Source: Pseudomonadota bacterium
GTDB taxonomy: Bacteria > Pseudomonadota > Alphaproteobacteria > Rhizobiales > Xanthobacteraceae
NCBI GenBank assembly: GCA_018242205.1
Contig: JAFECJ010000031.1
Span: 1-52,201, forward strand
Direction of reading: 5' to 3'
DNA length: 52,201 nucleotides
The translations under genes were made by a program, and so were the position numbers. Below, in pieces: positions 9,424 to 16,825 of this stretch. Under the pieces are notes generated by a model, which saw only the letters and a list, made by a program, of their open reading frames with translations, searched no databases and was not told the origin of the DNA. The first letter of the stretch is position 1. Every line of letters starts with the position of its first letter.

Positions 9424-11273
9424 GACGCCCTCAGACTATCATACGCGGTCCGTAGCGTCGAAAGCACGTCGCAGCCGACGTAAATGAACGACGTAACGCC
9501 GGCGTCCTTCAACGCCGCTTCCAAATCACCGGGCCGGCCGGCCATGTGGACGATGGCGCCGGCGGCGGCGAGTTCCTTGGCGGCAGCGACCGCCTCGGCC
9601 GCATACACCGTGTCCGACGAACAGAGGCAGGCGAGCTTCGTTCCCGATTTCCGGAACGCCGCCTGCAATTCGGCGCGGTCCTTGTAACCGTCGGAGCCAA
9701 TCGCCTCGATGCCGCCTGTCTCATAGAAATTCTTGGCGAAGGTCGCACGCGCGGTAAATTCCGACAGTTTACCGAGATTGGCGAGAAATACCTTTGGCCG
9801 CGCACCTGACTTTCGCGCGAGTTCGTCCGACTTGTCGCGCAGCGCCTCGAATGGCGCCGCCAGCCGCATCTCGGCCAGGGCGTCGAACGTCATCGCCGCC
9901 GGCACCGACGCGATTTTGACGCGCGGCACGTCGAGCACCTTGACGTCGGCCTCGCCGAGATTGGGGAATTCGCTGGCGCCGGTGAGCGGATCCTTGCGCC
10001 GCGCGACATTCGCCTCGCGCGCCTTGCTCGTCTCCGCGACTTTTTTCTGCATCAGGCCTTGCGCGATGGCGTCCGCCGCGCCGCCGGCTTTCTCGATGTC
10101 CTGAAACAGCGACCACGCAGCCTGCGCCAACTGCGTCGTCAGCGCTTCGATGCCGCCCGAACCCGCCGCCGGATCGGCGACACGATAGAGGTTCGACTCC
10201 TCCAGCAGGATGAGCTGCTGGTTTCGCGCGACGCGCCGGGCAAAAGCATCGGGCAGACCGCGCGCGGCCGTGAAGGGCAGCACGCTGATCGCATCGGCGC
10301 CGCCGAGGCCGGCGGCGGTGATGGCAATCGTCGTGCGCAGCATGTTCACGTAAGGATCGCGCTGCGTCATCATCCGCCATGCCGTCTCCGCCGAGATGAA
10401 CGCCGGCTTCGGCGTCAGGCCGCTCGCTTCCTCGACACGCGCCCACAGTTTTCGGATGGCGCGGAATTTGGCGATAGTCATGAACTCGTCGGCATCCGCG
10501 GCGAGCCGGAAGAAAACCATCTCGCGCGCGCGGTCGAGCGGCACGCCGCTGTCGACGAACATGCGCAGATAGGCGACGGCATTGCCGAGCGCGAAGGCGA
10601 GTTCCTGCGCTTCCGAGCCGCCCGCGGCATGGACGGCGCGGCCGTCGGCGACCGCGAACGGCCCCTTGAATCCTTGGCTCGCGAGATCGGCGGCAAAGCC
10701 CGCCAGCAACTTGGCCGTTTCGGCCCAGGGCCGCGGCGCCGCGGCGTTGCGCGCCATCAGCCCGAGCGGGTCGTGGGCGAACCGGATGTGCGTCTTCGCC
10801 GGATCGATGCCGCGCGCCTTTACCGCTTTGGCGAGGTTGAGGCCGGCTTCCTTCTGCTGGGCGCTGAAATCGGTTTCGATGGCGACCGCGTCGAGCCAGA
10901 CATTATCGAGCGCACGGGCGATCGACGCCTCCGCGCCGTCCAGGCCGTAGCCGTAGCCGCCGATGCTGCCGCCAAACACGAGCGCGATACCAGTCGCGCC
11001 GTTCTCGAGGTCGAGGAGGGCCTGTTTATTGGCTTCCGCCGGATCGGGATGCTCGACCCGCTGCAGGATGGTCCAGGGCTCTCCCGGAGCGCGACCGGCG
11101 ACCGCATGGGCGCCCTTGGCCCGCCGATAGAGCGGCTCCACGCGCAGACCGTCATAGCTGCGGCTGACAAGACGCTTGTCGAAGTCGGCGCCCTTAAGGG
11201 CGGTATCGACCAGCTTCCGCCACGCATCGGCGTCAGTGGGCGGGAATTCGGCGGCGAAGGAAAGGTCGCTCAT
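9420..11273 (-). CDS. mutA: Methylmalonyl-CoA mutase small subunit
   Basis: A 617-residue paralogue of the large subunit and its heterodimer partner. The barrel region is recognisable ([42 protein letters not shown]), but the C-terminal cobalamin-like domain lacks the DxHxxG ligand motif: the corresponding stretch reads [16 protein letters not shown]. This is normal for the non-catalytic MutA type. Start chosen at ATG 11273 ([12 protein letters not shown], the usual family start); ATG 11288 and TTG 11297 are in frame and no clear SD decides between them. First gene of a mutA-mutB(-DUF3298) transcript. Annotations differ over which subunit is called alpha or beta. Confidence 0.95.
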   Translation of the reverse strand: MSDLSFAAEFPPTDADAWRKLVDTALKGADFDKRLVSRSYDGLRVEPLYRRAKGAHAVAGRAPGEPWTILQRVEHPDPAEANKQALLDLENGATGIALVFGGSIGGYGYGLDGAEASIARALDNVWLDAVAIETDFSAQQKEAGLNLAKAVKARGIDPAKTHIRFAHDPLGLMARNAAAPRPWAETAKLLAGFAADLASQGFKGPFAVADGRAVHAAGGSEAQELAFALGNAVAYLRMFVDSGVPLDRAREMVFFRLAADADEFMTIAKFRAIRKLWARVEEASGLTPKPAFISAETAWRMMTQRDPYVNMLRTTIAITAAGLGGADAISVLPFTAARGLPDAFARRVARNQQLILLEESNLYRVADPAAGSGGIEALTTQLAQAAWSLFQDIEKAGGAADAIAQGLMQKKVAETSKAREANVARRKDPLTGASEFPNLGEADVKVLDVPRVKIASVPAAMTFDALAEMRLAAPFEALRDKSDELARKSGARPKVFLANLGKLSEFTARATFAKNFYETGGIEAIGSDGYKDRAELQAAFRKSGTKLACLCSSDTVYAAEAVAAAKELAAAGAIVHMAGRPGDLEAALKDAGVTSFIYVGCDVLSTLRTAYDSLRAS

Positions 11274-11350
11274 GGGGCCTGAACTCATAGGGGCCAAACT
11301 GCCACAGAAGCCGGGCGCTCGCCATTGCGATAAAGCAAGGCGCGTGCCCG

Positions 11351-11860
11351 TCAGCGGCGCGGTTGTAAGCGTTCGATACCAGTGGTGTCGAGCCTCGCCA
11401 GCGCGGCGCGCGGGGTCTGGCCAGCGATCTCGGCGTCGCCAGCGATCTCGGCGAGCGGCATCAGCACGAAGGCTCGCTCGTAAAGGCGCGGGTGCGGAAG
11501 GATGAGGCCCGGCTCATCAAGGGTCAGGTCGTCATAGGCCAGGATGTCGATATCGACGGTGCGCGGGCCCCAGCGTTCCTCTTGGGCGCGGTCGCGGCCG
11601 AGGCTCCTTTCGATCTCGTGAATGCATGCCAGGAGCTCGCGTGGCGACAGCGTCGTGTCGATAACGAGGCACAGGTTGATGAACGGCGGCTGATCGGTCA
11701 CGCCCCAAGGCGGCGTCCGGTAGTCCGAGGAGCGGGCAAATAAATGGACGCCGGCGGTATCGGATAGCGCGAGGACGGCGCGGTCGAGCGTCGCTCGGCT
11801 GTCGCCGACATTGCCGCCGAGCGCGAGATAAGCGCGCGTCGCCGCCGGCTTGACGCTCAT
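11351..11860 (-). CDS. folK: 2-amino-4-hydroxy-6-hydroxymethyldihydropteridine pyrophosphokinase
   Basis: A 169-residue HPPK, which pyrophosphorylates 6-hydroxymethyl-dihydropterin before condensation with p-aminobenzoate. Visible motifs: YLALGGNVGDSRATL near the N terminus, FIN(L) in the pterin-binding loop, ELLACIHEIERSLGRDR, and the signature RWGPRTVDIDILAYDDL with its metal-binding aspartates, then LPHPRLYERAFVLMPLAEI. The start is ATG 11860, which overlaps the folB stop as ATGA; the longer open frame to 12058 is excluded because it lies in folB. Last gene of a folP-folB-folK operon. Confidence 0.96.
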   Translation of the reverse strand: MSVKPAATRAYLALGGNVGDSRATLDRAVLALSDTAGVHLFARSSDYRTPPWGVTDQPPFINLCLVIDTTLSPRELLACIHEIERSLGRDRAQEERWGPRTVDIDILAYDDLTLDEPGLILPHPRLYERAFVLMPLAEIAGDAEIAGQTPRAALARLDTTGIERLQPRR

Positions 11861-12234
11861 GATCTGGCTTTGCCGCGGCTGCGGACGATGGTGACGCCGA
11901 CGTCGCTGAAGGTGGCGGCGATCGGCGCATGCGGCTTGTGGATGGTCACGGCTATCGCGGTCGCGCGCGGATATGCCGCGAGCACCGCCTCGGCTACGGC
12001 GCCGGCAGCGGCTTCGATGAGCCGGAAGCGTTTGCCGGTAAAGGCCTTGGCCGCGCAATCGGCGACCTGATCGTAGGACGCGGTATCCTTGACCTTGTCG
12101 GAGCGCGCGGCGTCGGTCAGGTCGATGTCGAGGTCGATGTCTAGCGTGAAGGTCTGGCCGACCTTGCCCTCATGCGGCATGACGCCGTGGTAGGCGTGCA
12201 GCGCCAGGCCGCGAATGAATATCCGGTCGGTCAT
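11857..12234 (-). CDS. folB: Dihydroneopterin aldolase
   Basis: A 125-residue protein that cleaves 7,8-dihydroneopterin to 6-hydroxymethyl-dihydropterin and glycolaldehyde in folate synthesis. It opens with DRIFIRGLALHAYHGVMPHEGKVGQTF-type sequence; the HAYHGVMPHE segment holds the catalytic region, and YDQVADCAAKAF and RFRLIEAAAGAVAEAVL follow, the second holding the pterin-binding glutamate. IAVTIHKPHAPI supplies the conserved K near the C terminus. It has 4-base overlaps with folP upstream (12231-12234) and folK downstream (11857-11860), a tightly coupled folate operon. Confidence 0.96.
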   Translation of the reverse strand: MTDRIFIRGLALHAYHGVMPHEGKVGQTFTLDIDLDIDLTDAARSDKVKDTASYDQVADCAAKAFTGKRFRLIEAAAGAVAEAVLAAYPRATAIAVTIHKPHAPIAATFSDVGVTIVRSRGKARS

Positions 12235-13127
12235 GTTGCGGTCTTCTCGATGGCGGCCAGCTCGATTGAAGCCATGACGCGCAGCGCCTGGACGGTTTCG
12301 GCGACGTCGTGGACGCGCACGATGGCCGCGCCCTGACGCACCACGTAGAGGTGGCTGGCCAGCGAGCCGCCAATGCGCTGATCGGGCGGGGCGGGGCTGA
12401 CCGAATTGATGAAACGTTTGCGTGAAGCGCCGATTAGCAAGGGCAGGCCGAAGGCCTTGAACGCCGCGGTGTGCGCCAGCGTAACGATGCTCTGTTCCGG
12501 CGTCTTGCCGAATCCAATGCCGGGATCGAGCACGATATTCTCGCGGGCGATGCCGGCGGCGGAGGCAATCTGGATCGAGCGTGAGAAGAAAGCGGCCACA
12601 TCGGCGACGATGTCGATCGCCGGATCGACTTCGGTGCGGTTATGCATGGCGATGACGGGCGCGCCGCGTGCCGCCACCACCGACGCCATCGCCGGATCGC
12701 CCTGCAAACCCCAGACGTCATTGGCGATTGTCGCGCCGTTGTCGAGTGCCCAGGCGACGACGTCGGCTTTGAGACTATCGATCGAGACCGGCAGGCCGAG
12801 TTTGACGACTGCCGGCAACACCGGCTTCAGCCGCTCCAGTTCGTCGTCGGCGGTGACCGGCCGCATGCCGCCATAGGGCCGCGTCGATTCCGCGCCGATA
12901 TCGAGGATGTCGGCGCCCTGCGCTGCCATCTCCTCGGCATGGGCAACGGCGCGCCCGGGATCGAGGAACTGGCCGCCATCCGAAAAAGAATCCGGCGTGA
13001 CGTTGAGGATGCCCATCACCAGCGCGCGGCCGCGCCCGAGCAGCGCTGCGAGCGGCTTCGGCGCCGCGGGCGGCGCGAGATCGCGGGGGGGCGCGGTGGT
13101 GGTGAAAGGCTCCATCGGCTTTGGCAT
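12231..13127 (-). CDS. folP: Dihydropteroate synthase
   Basis: A 298-residue TIM-barrel enzyme joining p-aminobenzoate to the pterin pyrophosphate; it is the sulfonamide target. Signature 1 is GILNVTPDSFSDGG (about residues 39-52), signature 2 DIGAESTRPYGG, then NDVWGLQGDP, IAMHNR, ENIVLDPGIGFGKTPEQS, and GASRKRFI in the phosphate/substrate loop, then VRVHDV at the C terminus. The N-terminal 28 residues before the barrel are slightly long and proline/alanine-rich. First gene of folP-folB-folK. Confidence 0.97.
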   Translation of the reverse strand: MPKPMEPFTTTAPPRDLAPPAAPKPLAALLGRGRALVMGILNVTPDSFSDGGQFLDPGRAVAHAEEMAAQGADILDIGAESTRPYGGMRPVTADDELERLKPVLPAVVKLGLPVSIDSLKADVVAWALDNGATIANDVWGLQGDPAMASVVAARGAPVIAMHNRTEVDPAIDIVADVAAFFSRSIQIASAAGIARENIVLDPGIGFGKTPEQSIVTLAHTAAFKAFGLPLLIGASRKRFINSVSPAPPDQRIGGSLASHLYVVRQGAAIVRVHDVAETVQALRVMASIELAAIEKTAT

Positions 13128-13180
13128 GGCGCGCCGGGGCGGAGCCTGTCAAGGCGGAGGGGTGCCGCTCGTGGCGGAGG

Positions 13181-13591
13181 TCAACGGTACGAAATCTTGA
13201 GCGGCAGCTTCTTGGCGTGCTCAATCCAGCGTTCGACAACCTTCTCGGAGGGGAGAATGCGGACGACACTATGCTTCTCGTTCGCCTGCGCCAGCGCGGC
13301 GGCGAGATTGCGCGGGTTGCGGTAGGACAGTTCCTTTACGGTATCGACGCCGGCATATTGCAGGAGCAGGGCGTATTCCTTGCTGACGCCCCGGACACGC
13401 ATGCGGTCGGCGCCGTTGGCCCAGCACAGCAACTGTTTTTCGTCGAACTGGGTTTTCTCGGCGAGCAGTCTGCGGCCTCTCGCAGTGCGCGCCTTTTCGA
13501 GCAGCGTCCCTGTCGAGCGGATGCCCGCCGAGCGAAGGGCCGCGACGGCGTCGCCATCGATCCCCTGCAGATCGGTTATAGGATAGGACAT
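13181..13591 (-). CDS. DUF4332 helix-hairpin-helix protein
   Basis: A 136-residue protein of the DUF4332 type. These are helix-hairpin-helix-rich small proteins; here the opening ITDLQGIDGDAVAALRSAGI (residues 5-24) and RVRGVSKEYALLLQYAGVDTVKELS further on are the two repeated helix-hairpin-helix-like units found in the family. A DNA-binding or protein-binding role is possible but not established. No signal peptide. It is followed by folP, 53 bases downstream on the same strand, and preceded by a DUF2267-like gene 51 bases upstream; operon membership is unclear. Confidence 0.75.
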   Translation of the reverse strand: MSYPITDLQGIDGDAVAALRSAGIRSTGTLLEKARTARGRRLLAEKTQFDEKQLLCWANGADRMRVRGVSKEYALLLQYAGVDTVKELSYRNPRNLAAALAQANEKHSVVRILPSEKVVERWIEHAKKLPLKISYR

Positions 13592-13642
13592 CCGTCGCTC
13601 CGGACCGCTCTAGAAATGTGCTGATGATAGAATGTTGGAGCG

Positions 13643-14005
13643 TCAGACGAACTGACTCAGCCCGGGGATCGAGCCGACGATCTCGCCGATCGTGTCCTCG
13701 CCGACTTTTTCGCGGGCGAATGCGATCGTTTCCTTGGTCACGGCCTGAACCTGGCCCATGGTGAGGCCCGCCGCCATCATGCGGCTGCCGGCACCCATTA
13801 GGCCGCCCATGGAAAACATGCCGCCGCCCGACTCCTGAGCGGCCTTCATCAGCGTGGCCCCATCGGGAAGGCTGTCGATCAGGGCCTGGACCTTATCGGC
13901 CGGCCCTTCCTTCTGCAGGAAGTCGAGAATGATACCGAGAGCTTTTTCCGCCGTCGGCTGATCAATGCCAACATTGGAGACAAACCGGGCGACGAGTTCG
14001 TTCAT
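13643..14005 (-). CDS. DUF2267-like small helical protein
   Basis: A 120-residue cytoplasmic protein opening MNELVARFVSNVGIDQPTAEKALGIIL, a pattern like DUF2267 and related short helical domains (repeated 'vg.d...A..al..vl..L'). The middle has a glycine/methionine-rich stretch (GGGMFSMGGLMGAGSRMMAAGL) and the C terminus repeats helical sequence ending in VGSIPGLSQFV. Function unknown. It is the first gene of the minus-strand block; a CRP-type palindrome lies 150-165 bases upstream. The family call rests on recognition of pattern only. Confidence 0.65.
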   Translation of the reverse strand: MNELVARFVSNVGIDQPTAEKALGIILDFLQKEGPADKVQALIDSLPDGATLMKAAQESGGGMFSMGGLMGAGSRMMAAGLTMGQVQAVTKETIAFAREKVGEDTIGEIVGSIPGLSQFV

Positions 14006-14426
14006 GTTCCCCTCACATCCTCGTACTGACGGCGAGGTTGCAAATTATAATGAACGTTTTGGCGGGGTTGACAAGCACGATGCAAGGCACGCCGCAACGT
14101 CATTCTGCACTTCCTGATGTCCCGCAATCGGTAGGGCACGGGATACCATGTTGCTGTGACGACCGTCACACATTCAGTCAAGGCCGCGTGCCCCTTTGCC
14201 GTCAACACTTTTCCGATTGTCAATTGCGTTGATGTCGGACGGGGCTGATATTCGGTTGGACCCGGCGATGGAAGTTTTTTTATGCCGGATTTAGAGGTTA
14301 TTGCGCGGTCTTGACCGACATGGCTTAAAAGTATCTGAATGTCGCGATGTAAACGCATGACGTCCAGGTCTGCTGCATCGCGGTTGGCGGCGTTTGAATG
14401 GAATTCGACTAAAAGGATGGTAGCCG
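14006..14426. other. Divergent intergenic region with CRP-type site
   Basis: A 421-base gap between the divergent DUF2267-like gene and the M20 peptidase gene. It is more AT-rich than its surroundings and holds no convincing reading frame. The strongest element is the TGTGA-N6-TCACA palindrome at 14155-14170. Several TTGAC-like hexamers occur (for example near 14067 and 14311), but none pairs with a good -10 element at 16-18 bases, so I call no promoter. Confidence 0.5.
14155..14170. promoter_or_regulatory. CRP/FNR-type palindromic operator
   Basis: TGTGA (14155-14159), six bases, TCACA (14166-14170) is a perfect match to the CRP consensus half-sites and spacing, and the inner bases extend the symmetry to TGTGAC/GTCACA. 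It lies 150 bases upstream of the DUF2267-like start and 257 upstream of the M20 peptidase start. CRP-family regulators in alphaproteobacteria use related sites. Which gene it controls cannot be told. Confidence 0.5.
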
Positions 14427-15812
14427 ATGAGCACTTTGGAGGCCGTTCTCGCCCAGATCGACCATGATCTCGACAACAGCATCGAGCGGCTGTTCGCGCT
14501 GCTGCGGATCCCGTCGGTTTCGACCGATCCCGCGTTCCAGGAACAGTGCCGCGCCGCCGCCGAATTCGTCGCCGCGGACCTGAAATCGATCGGATTCGAG
14601 GCCGGCGTACGGCCGACCGCCGGACACCCCGTGGTCATCGGAAAGATCAACGGTGCCAACGGACCCACTGTGCTGTTTTACGGGCATTACGATGTCCAGC
14701 CGGTCGATCCACTCAATCTCTGGAAGGCCCCGCCATTCGAGCCCCGCATCGAGACCCTGCCGGACGGCCGCAAGATCATCGTCGCCCGCGGCGCCTGCGA
14801 CGATAAGGGCCAATTCATGACGTTCGTCGAGGCGTGCCGTGCCTACAAATCGGTCACCGGCAAGCTGCCGCTGAACATCACCGCGATGATTGAAGGCGAA
14901 GAGGAGTGCGGGTCGCGAAATCTACCGGCCTTCGTCCGCGACAATGCCGGCGAACTCAAGGCCGATCTTGCTCTGGTGTGCGACACGGCGATGTGGGACG
15001 GCAACACCCCGGCGATCACGACGTCGCTGCGCGGTCTCATCTATGAAGAGGTGAAGATCACCTGCGCCGACCGCGATCTGCACTCTGGTCAATTCGGCGG
15101 TGCGGCGCAAAATCCGATCCGTCTTCTCGCCAGGATTCTGGGCGCGATGTGGGATGACGATAATCGCGTCACCATTCCCGGGTTTTACGACGGCGTTGAC
15201 GACCTGCCGGCCGACATAAAGGCCGACCTCGCCGGATTGGGTCTGACAGAAGAGTCGTTCCTCGGACCGATCGGTCTCAAGCATTCGGCCGGCGAAAAGG
15301 GACGCCTGCTGATCGAGCAAATTACGACGCGGCCGACCGCCGAGATCAACGGCATCATCGGCGGCTATACCGGCGAGGGCGCCAAGACCGTTATTCCGGG
15401 CGAGGCATCGGCCAAGGTCTCGTTCCGTCTTGTCGGCCGGCAGGATCCAGCCAAGATCAAGGAGGCCTTCCGCAAGTTCGTTTGCGACCGCCTGCCCGAC
15501 GATTGCAAAGTCGAGTTCGGCAATTTCGGCGCCGGCGCCGCGCTGCAACTGTCATTTGATAATCCGGCGCTGACCAAGGCGCGGGAAGTGCTGGGCGAGG
15601 AGTGGGGCCACAAGGCCGTCACCGTTGGTGCCGGCGGCTCGATCCCGATCGTCTCGGATTTCAAGAACGTGCTCGGCATGGACGCGCTGATGGTAGGCTT
15701 CGCGCTCGACGACGACCGGGTGCATTCGCCGAACGAGAAATTCGACCTCAAGTGCTTCCACAAGGGTATCCGCTCCTGGGCGCGGATCATTCACGCGCTG
15801 GCGCAGGGCTAA
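14427..15812 (+). CDS. M20 family dipeptidase
   Basis: A 461-residue cytoplasmic metallopeptidase of the M20 family (PepV/carnosinase-like branch), which removes residues from short peptides with a two-zinc centre. Motifs visible: FYGHYDVQPVDPLNLW (first zinc His and catalytic Asp), RGACDDKGQ (bridging Asp), EGEEECGS (catalytic Glu and zinc Glu), DLHSGQFGGAAQNP (dimerisation domain His), and HSPNEKF near the C terminus (last zinc His). Length is typical. SD-like AAAGGA lies about 11 bases before the ATG. Substrate specificity is not determinable from sequence. Confidence 0.92.
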   Translation: MSTLEAVLAQIDHDLDNSIERLFALLRIPSVSTDPAFQEQCRAAAEFVAADLKSIGFEAGVRPTAGHPVVIGKINGANGPTVLFYGHYDVQPVDPLNLWKAPPFEPRIETLPDGRKIIVARGACDDKGQFMTFVEACRAYKSVTGKLPLNITAMIEGEEECGSRNLPAFVRDNAGELKADLALVCDTAMWDGNTPAITTSLRGLIYEEVKITCADRDLHSGQFGGAAQNPIRLLARILGAMWDDDNRVTIPGFYDGVDDLPADIKADLAGLGLTEESFLGPIGLKHSAGEKGRLLIEQITTRPTAEINGIIGGYTGEGAKTVIPGEASAKVSFRLVGRQDPAKIKEAFRKFVCDRLPDDCKVEFGNFGAGAALQLSFDNPALTKAREVLGEEWGHKAVTVGAGGSIPIVSDFKNVLGMDALMVGFALDDDRVHSPNEKFDLKCFHKGIRSWARIIHALAQG

Positions 15813-15860
15813 TCGCCGCTGCGGCAGACGCGCCCCAGCATCGTCATGAAACTGTCTTGA

Positions 15861-15882
15861 GGCGGCGGCATTGTCCGCCGCC
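15861..15882 (+). promoter_or_regulatory. Hairpin directly before the ppk2 ATG
   Basis: GGCGGCGG (15861-15868) and CCGCCGCC (15875-15882) form a perfect 8-base-pair stem with a 6-base loop ending exactly at the ATG at 15883. The alternative in-frame TTG at 15871 lies across the loop and stem. There is no T run, so it is not a terminator. It could hinder ribosome access and control translation (inference). Confidence 0.4.
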
Positions 15883-16815
15883 ATGACCGATAAAGACGAA
15901 CTGAATGCCGCCACGCTTAATGGCGAGGACTGGCTGGAGGCCGAACTCGCCGACACGCTCGACGAGGATTACGAGCTCGAGCTGTCCGAGCCGGCGCTCT
16001 CCGAAGAGCTGCGCAAGATCTACCGCCGTACGCATCCGCCGACCATCGAGCGGCAGGCCTATTTCCGCGGCCTGCTACGGCTGCAGGCCGAGCTGATCAA
16101 GCTGCAGGACTGGGTCGTGCACACCCGGCAGAAGATCGTCGTCGTCTTCGAGGGTCGCGATTCCGCCGGCAAGGGCGGCGTGATCAAGCGCATTACCCAG
16201 CGCCTCAATCCGCGCGTCTGCCGCGCGGTGGCGCTGCCGGCGCCGACCGACCGCGAAAAGACGCAATGGTACTTCCAGCGTTACGTGCCGCATCTGCCGG
16301 CCGGCGGCGAAATCGTGCTTTTTGACCGCTCCTGGTACAACCGCGCTGGCGTCGAACGCGTTATGGGCTTTGCCACGCCAGACGAGGTCGAGCAGTTCTT
16401 CAAGGACGTGCCGGAGTTCGAGCGCATGCTGGTGCGGTCCGGCATCAAACTGATCAAATACTGGTTCTCGATCACCGACGAGGAGCAGCAGATGCGCTTC
16501 CTGATGCGCATCCACGATCCGCTGAAGCAGTGGAAGCTGTCACCGATGGACCTGCAGTCGCGGGTGCGTTGGGAGGACTATACGCGGGCGAAGGAGCAGA
16601 TGTTCACCCGGACCAATATTCCGGAAGCGCCGTGGTACATCGTCGAAGGTAACGACAAAAAGCGGGCGCGGCTCAACTGCATCGACCACTTGCTGCAGCA
16701 GATGCCGTACGAACCGGTGCCACATCAGGACATCACGCTGCCGGACCGGGTCTTCGATCCGAATTACGAGCGCAAGACCCTACCGCCCGAACTCTACGTG
16801 CCGCCGAAGTATTGA
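15883..16815 (+). CDS. ppk2: Polyphosphate kinase 2
   Basis: A 310-residue PPK2-family kinase, which transfers phosphate between polyphosphate and nucleoside diphosphates or monophosphates. Motifs: Walker A GRDSAGKGGVIKRI, the lid KTQWYFQRYVPHLPAGGEI, and Walker B/lid DRSWYNRAGVERVMGF, then KYWFSITDEEQQMRF and PWYIVEGNDKKRARLN. One PPK2 domain and an acidic N-terminal extension (about 45 residues) resemble the class I enzymes. Start taken at ATG 15883; an in-frame TTG at 15871 has a better-placed GAGG and is possible. The gene ends 10 bases before the convergent opgH stop. Confidence 0.94.
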   Translation: MTDKDELNAATLNGEDWLEAELADTLDEDYELELSEPALSEELRKIYRRTHPPTIERQAYFRGLLRLQAELIKLQDWVVHTRQKIVVVFEGRDSAGKGGVIKRITQRLNPRVCRAVALPAPTDREKTQWYFQRYVPHLPAGGEIVLFDRSWYNRAGVERVMGFATPDEVEQFFKDVPEFERMLVRSGIKLIKYWFSITDEEQQMRFLMRIHDPLKQWKLSPMDLQSRVRWEDYTRAKEQMFTRTNIPEAPWYIVEGNDKKRARLNCIDHLLQQMPYEPVPHQDITLPDRVFDPNYERKTLPPELYVPPKY

Positions 16816-16825
16816 GCGCCTAGGG

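Noticed and set aside
14000..14430. Sigma-70 promoter hexamers
   Set aside because: TTGAC-like hexamers lack a TATAAT-like partner at 16-18 bases.
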